64,000 nucleotides of DNA, from NCBI GenBank assembly GCA_020746995.1, contig JAGPXD010000006.1, forward strand, positions 2,046,001-2,110,000. The letters are read 5' to 3'. Source of the stretch: Plectosphaerella cucumerina. Taxonomy: Eukaryota; Ascomycota; Sordariomycetes; Glomerellales; Plectosphaerellaceae. How positions within the stretch are numbered: position 1 is the stretch's first letter; each line of letters starts with the position of its first letter. Below are positions 1 through 11,396 of this stretch, piece after piece. The notes beneath the pieces were generated by a model. That model was not told where the DNA came from, ran no database searches, and saw only the letters and a program-made list of their open reading frames with translations. Made by a program: the position numbers and the translations under genes.

Positions 1-1205
1 CAACAAATGACACCTCATCAGCGAAGCTACACACAAATCCACTGTCAAGCCTTCCACTCGACGCCTGGTTGTCGATTACCGAATACCTCCCACCATACGA
101 TCTACTCTATCTGTCGCACACCTGTAAAGCCTTGCGTGCAGTAGCAGGCCGCGGCTTACCTGAAGATATTCGCAACCTAACACAAACCGTCGATCGCTGG
201 TCCTTTATCGCCGGACTAGCATCTACCTCGCTCAACCACTGGGCATGCCTTGAATGCTATCAGCTACACCTCGTTGATCTCAAGGATAATCCTGCAAATC
301 GCGTTGGGTATCTGCGTTGGGGAAGCTGTCACAGCTTGTCACAAGACAACTACAACGATGACGACAATGCGACTCGATGCACAGCTTACTCTGGTAAATA
401 CGAGACGGATTTGACGCACATCCAGCTCGCACTCAAATACGCAGCCAGGAATCGACTCAGCGCCCCCTACATGAAACACTTCGAAGAGCTTATGGCGCCA
501 TTCCACGTCAGCCTTGAAGATCCCCTATTCGGGGGTCCTGCCACAAACGTAGACGACCTGTTACCAATTCTTGACTATCGTGCTACACCAAAGATCCTCA
601 AGCAGAACGTTGACGGGTCCAGCCCCGTTCTGAGATACGTACTTCACGAGGAATGGCAGTACAGGCTGCCGAGAGATTATGAAGATATGCCGTACATGGA
701 CACGGAGTCGACTTTTCTACACCTCAGACGCAGTGTCTTCCGGTCTGCTGACAGCTGCAAGCATCAGAGACCGACGACAGATCCGGCCCCTGTGATCGAA
801 ACGGATCACACACGGACGACAGATTCGACTCCTGCGATGGAAATGCATCTGGAGGACCTCAAAACAAAGCCTCTGGGTCAGAGGATCAGCTTGTCATGTC
901 GAAAATGCCCTACAGACTATGAAATGTGGTTTGAAGGCCAGGGCCGCCGTAAGCTTCTTAAGGTGCATGTATGGAAAGACATGCGTATATCTGAGGAGGA
1001 ATGGAAGCGGCGGACACGCTGGTGCTATAGTATGGGAAATGGTCCTTTTGTACAAGACTTTACACCAGGGGATGCACGTTATCTTTACGAGAATAATGGA
1101 CGTCTGCCGCAGCGCAGGTGTGTCAATGTGGACGAAGGCACACCCGAGGGACTTGAATCTTCGTGGGAAAGGATTCGGAATGTTGTCTGGGAGATTTTAA
1201 CATAG
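1..1205 (+). CDS. F-box-like protein, 5' truncated by window edge
   Basis: The reading frame is open from base 3 to a TAG at 1203-1205, with no ATG near the left edge, so the start lies outside the window. The visible N-terminal part reads LPLDAWLSITEYLPP followed by a leucine-rich stretch ending TCKALRAV, which matches the F-box pattern (LP-x-hydrophobic core, then S/T-C-K-x-L). F-box proteins recruit substrates to SCF ubiquitin ligases through Skp1. The rest, about 330 residues, has scattered Cys pairs (ACLEC near the start, SCRKC near residue 300) and no recognisable LRR or WD repeats. This fits the large lineage-specific fungal F-box set. The target cannot be inferred. Missing upstream sequence could add a few residues or a further exon. 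Confidence 0.65.
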   Translation, partial: TNDTSSAKLHTNPLSSLPLDAWLSITEYLPPYDLLYLSHTCKALRAVAGRGLPEDIRNLTQTVDRWSFIAGLASTSLNHWACLECYQLHLVDLKDNPANRVGYLRWGSCHSLSQDNYNDDDNATRCTAYSGKYETDLTHIQLALKYAARNRLSAPYMKHFEELMAPFHVSLEDPLFGGPATNVDDLLPILDYRATPKILKQNVDGSSPVLRYVLHEEWQYRLPRDYEDMPYMDTESTFLHLRRSVFRSADSCKHQRPTTDPAPVIETDHTRTTDSTPAMEMHLEDLKTKPLGQRISLSCRKCPTDYEMWFEGQGRRKLLKVHVWKDMRISEEEWKRRTRWCYSMGNGPFVQDFTPGDARYLYENNGRLPQRRCVNVDEGTPEGLESSWERIRNVVWEILT

Positions 1206-2451
1206 TTGATAACAAGAGAGTGGAACGAGAGAATTTAACGTTTGGTGTCAGCTTCACAGTATTGGGTATCGTACCATATGCCTAGGTTGTAGGATCCCCG
1301 GTTGCAACATGCCAAACCCAGAGATTTAGGCGGGCAGACCGCAGAGAAGGCAGACTGTCGGACATGGTAGACATGGCGTTACTGCTGTTGGTGGGCAGTG
1401 GTCAAGTTGAGTGTAATCTGGGAATGTTGAGAGTTTCTCGGAAAACATCGGAGAGTTTGTAGTGTTGGAGAAATCTTCTGAAGGCGGCACTGCGACTCAA
1501 AGATGAGCAACATGAAGCCACCACCAAGGGAATCACATTTGGAGGAGGCTCAAGGCACCGCCTGAAGCCTCAGAGCCCACAGAACTAGGCAGCTTGCGCG
1601 AAAATCTGTCCATGGCAATGAAAGGGCTCGGAGTCAATGCCATACTATTCTTCCTGCACTGAATGAGACGAGAAACACTTTGTCGCGCCCACATGGCTAG
1701 CGAACGACGTGGATATGGCGTGTCGAGAACATGATCTTGAGATTGTCGTCCAGCCGACCTGTGGTGTTGTGGCCCTGTCTGTCAAGCCACAGGACACGCT
1801 GTGGCTCAGTCAAGGTTTAGACAGGCGCTAGTAGACCGACTCTTGTGACCTGTGACCTGTCACGGCAAAGCGCTGAACCGTTGGCCGAGACCCCAGTCAG
1901 GCCCAGCCCGGACCTGGAACCTGGACTGGAGAACCGCCTCGAGGCGCATGGACACGGGTCCTGCTGGAAAGGGGAGGGAGCCGAGGGCGGGACCGCATTT
2001 CTAATGGCCGCCCCGACCTTTTCGCCACGATACAAGTAAACCACCACAAAGACACCCGTCCTTCTCCCTGTTAACAAACCAACTCCAACGGTCAATCACG
2101 CCGCATCAGTCCGCTCCGCTTCCCTTGTGTCCGGGCCCCGGTGTTTCTTGTTGCTTCCTTTCTCCGTAAAATACCCAGCCCTGCGGCCCTCCGACCCGGC
2201 GAAACCCCCCCGGCGATCATCCACACCAGACCGACTTGAACCCCCCTTCCATCCAACTTTACAAGTACCCAAGCGTGAACGACTCGCGACACGTCTCGAA
2301 ACCCCGTACACCGATCATCTGAGCCGATCAACCGAACGCCGATCCCGACACATCGATCTCCCCGGGTTGCGCTGCCACGTCGCGACGACTCGACACATCA
2401 CACCGTTTCCCTCCATACACACACGACGCCTTCGCGCGAAACAGATTCAAG
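1206..2451. other. intergenic, no gene seen
   Basis: Lies between the F-box-like gene and ARL1. Short ORFs here overlap on both strands and lack domain signatures. The last 400 bases are pyrimidine-rich and probably hold the ARL1 promoter and leader. Confidence 0.5.
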
Positions 2452-3227
<776 letters not shown>

Positions 3228-3533
3228 ACGAGGCGCGTCTTGACGAATGTACAACAGCGGGACGAAGAAGAAGGAGCATCGCGGCGGGCACCTCGAGTCT
3301 CATGGGCCATCAGGTCGGCCGGGGGAGGCCTCGGCAGACGCTTACTACATACCTAATACCAACAGCGGAGGAGGGTTCAGGGCCGCCAGAGAAGGCCCCC
3401 CTCTCTCCCCGCGTCATGTTCTACGATGCCTGGCGCACGCGTGGCCGGGCTCGGCGGCTTTCTTGAGGGGAAGAGATATGCCTGTGAGATTTTCTTTGAT
3501 GCTGGCTAATGGTCTACGTGCTAGCCTGCTTTT
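3228..3533. other. convergent 3' intergenic region
   Basis: Separates the end of ARL1 from the end of the minus-strand GPI protein gene. No gene seen; presumably shared 3' UTR and termination sequence. Confidence 0.5.
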
Positions 3534-4185
3534 TTAGCAGAAGCAGCGAAATGCGATGAGGACCGTCACCAGCGCCCATGCTACCGATGAGCCCACGATG
3601 TGGCCCTTGTCGTTGGTCGGCTCTGCCTCGCTGGGCGTTGCGGAGACCATTGTCACCGTTGTCGATGTTTCCGGAGATTCGCTCGTCTTCGAGCTGCTTG
3701 TCGTGCCGCTGGGGATGGGGGCGCTGCTGGTCGTGTCGCTGGGGTAGGCGATGCTGCTCGACACTGCACATCGTTAGCTTGATGCTGTGCGCCTCGAATC
3801 TTGCGGGGTACTCACCGGTCTCCTTTGGCTCGCTGGCTGTCGTCTCTGGGGGACCCGGCAGGGTGAAGTCCGCCGCCGTCGTCGGGAGCACCTGGTCGCC
3901 AGGCCTTCCCAGAGAGGTCGATTCCGCCTCGGCGCAGTTGAGGGGCGGAGGTGCGCAGGCGTTGCCCCTGGGACATGTGTGGGCGCCGCCGTCGCAGCAT
4001 GCGATGTCCGGGGTGATGCACTTGTCGCCGCAGGAAGTGAGGCCCTCGGGACACACGGGAGCGCCGTCCTTGTGGCGGAGAGGCAGACAGATGCCGTCCG
4101 TATTGCCGACCGCACAGGACACGACCTCGCTGGCACAGGCGACGCCAAGAAGAGAGATCACTGTCATAAGAGTCTTGGGAATCAT
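3534..4185 (-). CDS. GPI-anchored Cys-rich secreted protein
   Basis: Two exons (4185-3816 and 3763-3534) join in phase to 199 residues. The start MIPKTLM was chosen because it begins a typical signal peptide ending near ACA|SE. Residues 20 to about 85 hold a Cys-rich module with CPEGLTSCGDKC, ACCDGG and CPRGNAC, like the repeated C-G-x-x-C-C modules of many fungal cell-surface proteins. A Ser/Thr/Pro-rich linker follows, then a C-terminal hydrophobic tail (GSSVAWALVTVLIAF) consistent with a GPI-attachment signal. The intron has donor GTGAGT and acceptor GTGCAG. It probably sits on the plasma membrane or in the cell wall; function unknown. An A/T-rich TATA-like box lies near 4271-4282, about 90 bp upstream of the start. 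Confidence 0.75.
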
Positions 4186-4827
4186 GGTGTTGGTGTTCGT
4201 GGATGTTGGTAAGTTTTTTTGGGAGAAGTCGAGAAGCGGAAAGCCTTGCTCTCTTGAGGTCTTCCTCGCAATACTTAAATAGGAGCAGGCAACGGGGGAC
4301 CAAGTCACTGGCCCGACACGGCTGCCGGCCGCTCGCGTCGGTGATTCAAGGGTCACTCGAGACGGGAGGGCGTCACGGGTGGGAGGCGATACACAGGCGA
4401 GTCCATGGTCGGACGGCCCGGGCGGCGCGAGGTTTGCTCTCCCGCCGGAGCGAGAGTGGGTGCTTCACGGGCTGCGGCGGCATGTTTCACGGCATGGAGG
4501 CGGGGGGACGGAGGTGATGCGGTGGGAGAGTGATGTTTGTCAGGGCGGGCGGGTAGGGGGATGTCTTCCGAGTGGACTCGTCGAGTCTATTCATTGATGG
4601 GCTGGTGACACAGCCGGCGAGTTTCTGCTTCATTGACCGGTGGCGAGGCTTCTTGGTTTGAGGTTGGTGAGTTGTTGTTCTTGAGGCTGCGTCAGGACAT
4701 CAGGGCCAGGGTGGTACACATACTGACTGATTCAAGCTTGGTGGCTACGATACTCGGCTGCTCTACTATAGATCCAACATGAGAAAACAATGAAGCAGGG
4801 ATATATCGCAGATCATCAACCCTACCA
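4186..4827. other. intergenic: promoter of GPI protein gene
   Basis: Holds the upstream region of the minus-strand GPI protein gene and the 3' flank of the tandem AAA gene. No further gene seen. Confidence 0.5.
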
Positions 4828-7800
4828 TCACTCCGCATCCGAATCCTCCTGCCGACTCTGGCCTAGGACAACGGCTTCCCCCTCCTGAGAAGCTCGTTCC
4901 TCATACATGATTCGCATCTGGCGAAGCACCTTAGCCGTGCTGACCGTCAACATCTCCGAGGAATCGCCTCCCGTCCCCCTCCCCTCCTCCGCAAAGACAA
5001 GCTTGGCGATCGACCGTGCCAGCGTCTCAACATCCCTCGCACTCGCCCACGCCTTCGTGCCGCGCAGTCTGTGGAAGCCCTTCGCCAATGCTCTACACCC
5101 CGCACCCCTCGGACTCTCCTCGATGACAATGCCGTTCCGTCGAAGTTCCTGTTCCAAGAGCGATTTGCACCCAGTTGACCGAAGCGTCGGAAACCGGATG
5201 CGTTCGGGGAAACGGCTTCTCAAGCCCGGGTTGGTACTCAGAAGGGAGTTCATCTCTTTGGAATACCCTGCGAGGACGATGACCAGGTTCCGGGCGTAGC
5301 GCTCCTTTGTCACCGCGTCGACGAGCTCGCCTGTGATCAAGGCTCCCGCCGTCGTCCCCTCCAGTCGGTATGCCTCGTCGATGAAGAGCACCTTTCCTAG
5401 GCTTCTCTCGAGCATGTTGACGACTTTTAGACCCGACATATCTAGCAGATCGCTAACCGAACACTCGACGACCTCGTCTGTTGACAAAAGACACAGGTCG
5501 AAGTACAGCTGGCCAAGCTTCCTTGCCGTCGATGTCTTGCCCGTTCCTGGTGGTCCTTCAAAGATGAAGTTCCAAGGCATTTCGGCTCTTGGGTCAACAC
5601 CCCGCCTCTTCATCCCGACCACCATGTTCTTATACTGCTCGAATTTGCTGGTGATCTCCTCGAAGCCGACATACTTCTCGAAGAGGGTCGCTCGGTTTCC
5701 ATCAGCGTCGAGCAGGCGGTTCCAACGAGGGTCGATGTCGTCCGGTTCGAGCTGCAGAGGTTGATTTGGCGAGCTCGTCCATGTTGATCGGGTATTCCTC
5801 GCCAGGTGTCGACGGCGAGCCGTAGCGACCAAGTTTCCCACGTCGCCGGCGTTGCCGAATTGAGGGTTGATCCTCATCCTCGTCAGCACCTGCCTGGCCA
5901 CCTGGAGGGCATCATCCGTTGCCTTCATCTTCTCCGCATCCATCTTGGCGCTGAATATCTGGAGCAGCTGATCCGTGGTGTAGGCTTCAAAGTGCATCGC
6001 CGTCTCCTTGGGGAATCTCCGCTGGAGGCCAGGGTTGGAGTGGAGGAACATGTCCTCCATGTGATCCGGGTAGCCCGCCAGGATGACACAACGGTCTTCG
6101 TCTGCATCTGCTGTGACCTGGGCGACGATTGTGTCGATGACGGCTTTCCGGAAGACGTCGCTGCTGTTCTCGCCACTCTCCCGGCTCGTGTAGAGCATGT
6201 GTGCTTCATCTATGATCAGGACCCCGCCTTTGGCTTTCGAGAGGTATCTTTTCGTGTTCCTCTCCGACCACCCTATGTAGGGTCCGATCAAATTTGAGGG
6301 ATCCACGACTGTTGGCTCTTTGTGCCTGCGAGACGGAGTGTCTTCGTCTTCGTCTTCGTCCGAGTCTGAGTCGGAATCCGAGTCGTCGTCCCGCTTGATG
6401 CCTGATACCAAACCTAGATCGAGGATGAGTTGACCATAGAGCTTGGCGACCGTGGTCTTCCCGACGCCCGGCGGGCCGAGAAAGGTGCGGTGAAGACTGA
6501 ATGTGCGTGGGGCATCGAGGCCAAGACGCTCACTCTCCTTCTTTCGCTGCGCATAATCGATCATGTGGGCGAATTCATGCTTGACATTGTCGAGCCCGGT
6601 CATGCTCTGCAGCTTCTGCCATGATTTGTTCTCCGCCATCAAGTCTGAGATCGGCGGTCCGACGACATCTTCGAGAGTCATACAGGGAGGTGGGCTGGAG
6701 TTGTCGGGCATGTTTGCCATGGGTGGTGGAGGGACCGGATCCAAGGACATCTCAAGGCTTTGGTCTCGTTGCGAGTCACCTTCGTCGAGCTGCCGCACCG
6801 ACTGCTTCCAGCACCATTCCGTTTCTTTCTGACGCCTCTGCATCTCCTCAGAGTCTGGTTTCACAATAAGTCGGCGCTTCATCTTCTCGCAAGCATCCTC
6901 CAGAACCCTGGCCACATGGTCGGCGTCATCGAAGTGGGAGGATTTCTTCTTGGGCCTCTTGGCGGCCTGGCGAGCCAGGCAGTCGATCACCTGCTCTTCG
7001 TCGGCAGGGTCAATCAAGACTCCCTTGGCATCTTTCGTGCGTATCACGAGTTGGCGCAAATCATCGTGAGAGCGATGATGGTACTCCGGAACGGAAAGTG
7101 TCCTCTCAAAGGTAAACCGATACGGCTTGCTTTGGCACAGGACGTCCGAGTCCCCCTCTTCCGGCAAAAGCATGATGAAGATGGTGTTGGATGACTTCTT
7201 CGAAACCGGGTAGAACAGTTGAGGTGACATATCGCCGTCTCGGCTCAGAGCCAGCTCGAGCTCTGTCTGATTGTGCTCCGCTATGCCGAGTGACTTGAGG
7301 AACCAGGCGTAGAGGGAAACAATCTTCCGTTTACCTGAGTACGGAATTAGCTCAGGAGACGAGACATAGGATTGGGCAAGAGCTGCCGGGGGCTCAGAGC
7401 ACTGACTGGCCTTGTTGCTCCCTTTCAGAGCAAAGTTGAAGAACTTCGGTGGGATGACGTTGCGAGCATGGAAGAAGCGATTCCGGAGTGATAGGAAATG
7501 CTCCTTGATCGGTTCAAGCTGCGGCCCGACAGTGGACATCATTGCGTCCAAAGGAGCGTTGCTCTCGCCCTGATTCTTCAACGCAAGCCACGCCAGTCTG
7601 GCGTGAGAGTCATCGACGACATCCTCAGGCTTTGCAAGTGCAAAGTCCCTGTCTACCCACGAGTCCAGATCTGTCGAGTCGTCATCCGAGTCCGAGTCCG
7701 AGTCTGAAGAATCTGGCGAGTTTCAGCTGCGATGATTCCCTTGACCTGTGGCGACGGTGGAGAGGTACCTCTAGCATCCTGGTGGATGATGCATAGCTTA

Positions 7801-8042
7801 TAGGGTCCAGAAGAAGTGCCGGCGGCGACGATGTTGGATTGCAGTTTCTTGTCGACCACACGAGGCTCGCGGTCAAGGACAATTCCACTTCGGAATGGTG
7901 ACCATGCCGGGTCGATGAAAGGGTCGCGGTGGAGGGGTATCTCAGTACACTGGTTGAACGGTGCCCAAGATTTCGCGAACGCCTCGTACTCTGTAAGCCA
8001 TGGCACATCTGTTTTCCCCATTTTGGCGTGGAAAGGGATCAA
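4828..8042 (-). CDS. tandem AAA+ ATPase, SpoVK/CbbX-like
   Basis: Two exons (8042-7769 and 7712-4828) join in phase to 1052 residues; the 56-bp intron has donor GTACCT, a CTGAAAC branch-like site and acceptor CCAG. Two AAA modules are clear. The first has Walker A GPPGVGKTT (about residue 504) and Walker B VLIIDEAH (about 587). The second has Walker A GPPGTGKTS (about 809) and Walker B VLFIDEAY (about 865). The spacing and the LGQLYFDL-type helices after Walker A match the CbbX/SpoVK family, common in fungi as large multi-AAA proteins of unknown role. A Ser-Asp/Glu-Asp tract (about 530-546) is inserted after the first Walker A, and a second SD tract lies at the exon junction (about 92-104). 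The N-terminal 400 residues show no known domain. The ATG at 8042 is the first in frame; the in-frame ATG at 8021 is an alternative. Confidence 0.8.
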
Positions 8043-8856
8043 AGTACAGTCGGTAGTCCGCGGCGTGCCCTGGTGTCGATCTTACAGCACCAGCGTGTGG
8101 GCAAATGTGACAGTTTTTGGGGGATTGGAGGTCAGGAAGGGACGCAAATGGCCGGTACCAGGTATACATGTTGAAGATATACAGCGTATATGACCACAGA
8201 CACCTACCCCTAGTATCTCTGGCCAAGAGGACATGTACAGGGAGGCAGGGGTCCTCTGTTTAGTCCACCCACCTGCTTCTGGTAGGGCTGGCTGCCTCAC
8301 AAATCCTTCAGCACCGGCAGCTCGCAATTCTCAGCAGGCGGGTATTACTGGAGCCGAGGCCGTCAGAAGGCCGCAGTGGTTGCCCCCCTGCTGCGGTCGC
8401 TGTGCCGTCTTGGGGGCCGGACAGGGGAGACACTGCCCAGCGCCTGCATGACGCCCCACTGTCAGTGGGAAGTGTATTCAGGATTCGGAGGAATCTTTGC
8501 AGCAAACACGGTTTGGAGGTCGGGTTGCAGCCTGGTCAGCAGCTCGGAGTGCCTGTGGGGGACTGTCACAGCCACTCTGAACACCAGTTAACCACGAGGC
8601 CTCCTCCTTTTGACATCGGGCTGCGTGCCGTGAGAGGTTGGTCCTGGATATTCCCCTGTAGTGACCAGCGTTAGATTGGATGTCTCTCAGTGAGCGGTTC
8701 AGTAGCAGCGTCAGGGTACTGGAGCAACTCAGTGGAAGAGTCACATACACCAACGTCCCCAGACCAGCTCTCGCTCCACGGACTACTAGGTATCAATCCA
8801 TTGACAATGATTGAATTTGGTTAAGAACACGAAAGTCATGACCTCAGATGTTATGC
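8043..8856. other. intergenic between the two AAA genes
   Basis: Upstream region of the tandem AAA gene and 3' flank of the next minus-strand AAA gene. No other gene seen; short ORFs here carry no recognisable motif. Confidence 0.5.
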
Positions 8857-10421
8857 TCAATCGTCCTCCGAGTCCTCTCCGCCCTGGCTATGATTCCCAG
8901 CACCCCCATAGTTGTTTTCGACCTTGCCCCCGAACGTGTTGTACTCCGCCTCGTCGCGCTTCTTCACACGACTTGCCCTCATGCCTTTGAGTGCTTCCGA
9001 GAAGTGACTTTGCTCCAACACCCTGTCTGCCCTATCTTCCCTCTGCTGGCCGACGCAGATCGTCGCCGCCGTGACACACACATTCTTCAGATCGGATCCG
9101 GTATATCCCTGGGTCATCTGCGCCAGCCAACACGGGTTGACGTTCCGCCCCAGAACCTCGCCCTTGAGCAGGATCCTAATGATGCCGGCCCGCTCCTCCA
9201 TTGTCGGCTTTCCCATGTAAATGTGCTCAGGGGCGCGGCGGATGACGGCAGGGTCGAGGTCGTTCGGCCTGTTGGTGGCCAGGAGGACGAAAGGCGCCTT
9301 CTTGTCGGTGCTGAGACCGTCCCATTCAATGAGGAACTGGTTGATCATGGATTTGAGGTGTCGTCGCTCGCCCTGCTTCCGCTGGCCAAGCATAGCGTCG
9401 GCCTCGTCGACGAAGACGATGCAGGGGTACATCTTGCGCGCCAAGCGGAAGATGGCCTGGACCATCCTCTCGTCATCGCCGTGGCACTTTTGCCATACTT
9501 CTGCCGTGGAAATGCAGATCATGTTGAAGCCGGAGGCTTTTGCAACGGCCTTGGCTAGGAGACTCTTCCCCGTGCCGGGAGGACCGTAGAGGATAGCTCC
9601 GGTGACCTTGTGCTTGGCGAGGACACCGAAGGAGAAGGCCATTTGCCTCTTGAGGGATAAGGATGTGGTGCGTTCCAGCCTGTCAATGATCGGGCGTGAG
9701 ACGAAGATGTCCTCGTAGTCGGCAGCGATGTCATCTGGACGTTCATTTAGTCGGAGGTTCACGACACGACCCGGTCCCGAGATGGAGACTGACCTGTGTT
9801 GACGATGCAATCGAGAAGCATCTTTTCAAACTTGCCATTGGCCACCTTCTTCCATTGTCGCATCTTGGAATTGTTACTGGCGCCAAATTCGTCCTCGGAA
9901 TCGCTTCCGAGCCAGTCATCGTCCAACATATCGTCGCCGTTCGCTGGGAAGCCCTCTGTGTTTCCTGCTCCCTTCAAAGGACTATCAGTGCAGACAAAAT
10001 AGGCTCCGCTGGCTTCCCCGGTCTGATATCGCGAGGTCTGCTTGCTCTTGCCTCTCCCCAGTACCTGTGGTCCGCAGCAGGAAGACTCGGAGTAGTCAGA
10101 GCTGCAGTCGGTCTCTTCTCTGTTCAACGCAACCCAAGCCGAGCTGCTACCACACCCACCATGGGAGCATCTGCTGCCGTATTCGGTGTTTTGCTGGCGG
10201 GTTGTGGGCGGCCGAGATACGCGGATCTCCGGTCTGAGATGTCTTCTGCTGTGGCTGTCGGGGGTTTCTTTGCCTCCCATCGCGGAAGGCTGTCGAGAAG
10301 GCGAAGGGCTGCCGTCGCTGCCGACTGGAGTCGAGCCACTGAAGTCGCTTGAAGAAGCATCGGAGAACTTCATGATCTCATCATAGGCCTCAACGCCGCA
10401 GTCCGGGATTGGAGAGATCAT
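8857..10421 (-). CDS. single-domain AAA ATPase with disordered N-terminus
   Basis: Two exons (10421-9794 and 9734-8857) join in phase to 501 residues; the intron has donor GTCAGT and acceptor GTCCAG. The first 190 residues are Ser/Pro/Asp-rich and look disordered. The AAA module follows: Walker A YGPPGTGKSLLAKA (about 260), Walker B IVFVDEADAM (about 313), sensor 1 LLATNRPNDLD (about 358) and a second region of homology with RR before the next helix. Order and sequence place it nearest the Msp1/ATAD1, spastin and Vps4 group. The usual pore-loop aromatic (K-W/Y-x-G-E-S) is replaced by QKCHGDD. It lies directly upstream of the tandem AAA gene on the same strand. Cellular role unknown; no membrane helix seen, which argues against Msp1 itself. 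Confidence 0.8.
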
Positions 10422-11396
10422 GTTGCAAGGGAGATGAAAGCCGATGGGGGATGAATCAAGGGCTGGGTGACGAGACTGGGCGAGTGATCATGAATGTAGA
10501 GATGAACAATCTCAACTGATGACGTTCAAGAAGACAGACAGAGAAAGAGACTGACGGACGCTATGGGGGTGTGCACCGAGGCTTCACCGTGACAGCACAC
10601 CTGGTGAGCCCGAAGAGCTACCGCAAACCGGGGAGCCGTGACCGGGGCGGCTGCATGAGGGATTGACGCGCCCAGCCGAGGCACTCTTCATGCTTTCGTC
10701 TTCCCGCTGAGATACCCTCTATATCCCGTACCGGCGGCCTCATCCTGCCTGTCAGAAGCGCGGCAGCGGAGGATGGCGTGCAGGAAACTTGCAGCGGCAA
10801 GCAGCGGGTAAGTGATGGGGTTGGCAGAAGCTGAAAATCTGCCTGCGATCCTACATGCAGGTTGGGAGGCTGTCTCCCCTGAAAATAGGTACACTGCCTG
10901 CCTGTACCTGATAACGACCCCTGCCACCATTCTAGCCCCCACGGCCAGCGCCCTCTGACTCGGAGTTCCGCCCAGGTCCATGCCCCTGACGCTCCTTCTC
11001 CGCACTGCCAGTGCATGGTTCGCGGCCGTCTTTCACCCCGCGGCTCCCGCATGCACAGCCCAGGCAATCCTTCGAAAGCTCGCATCACCATGGCGGCCTC
11101 CCAAGCATTTCTGGTGACAGGTCTCTATTGTGCTGCAGGGGAGCTGTGGTGCCTGGTCATGTCGGGGTTACGACTAAGGTAACCCCAGAAGTCGAGGGGC
11201 TGGAGAGTGTCCTTTCCAACCCTTAAAGAACGGGCAAATTCTCGTGTCACCCACGAATGACGCGACGTCGAGCCGTCCTGTAGCCGGACCCGAGTATCAA
11301 CAGAACAAGAGTCAGCCGAAAAACTCGGTCGATTCTTCCGCTTACTCTCTCTCACCCGTGCCCAGACTCAGCTGGACAGCCACGCATCGCCTCATC
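10422..11396. other. divergent intergenic region
   Basis: Upstream of both the minus-strand AAA gene and the plus-strand membrane-protein gene, so it should contain both promoters. Overlapping short ORFs are not supported as genes. Confidence 0.5.

Noticed and set aside
10618..11091. Overlapping minus-strand ORFs of 105 and 157 codons
   Set aside because: They occupy a divergent promoter region, have no motif and overlap each other in different frames.
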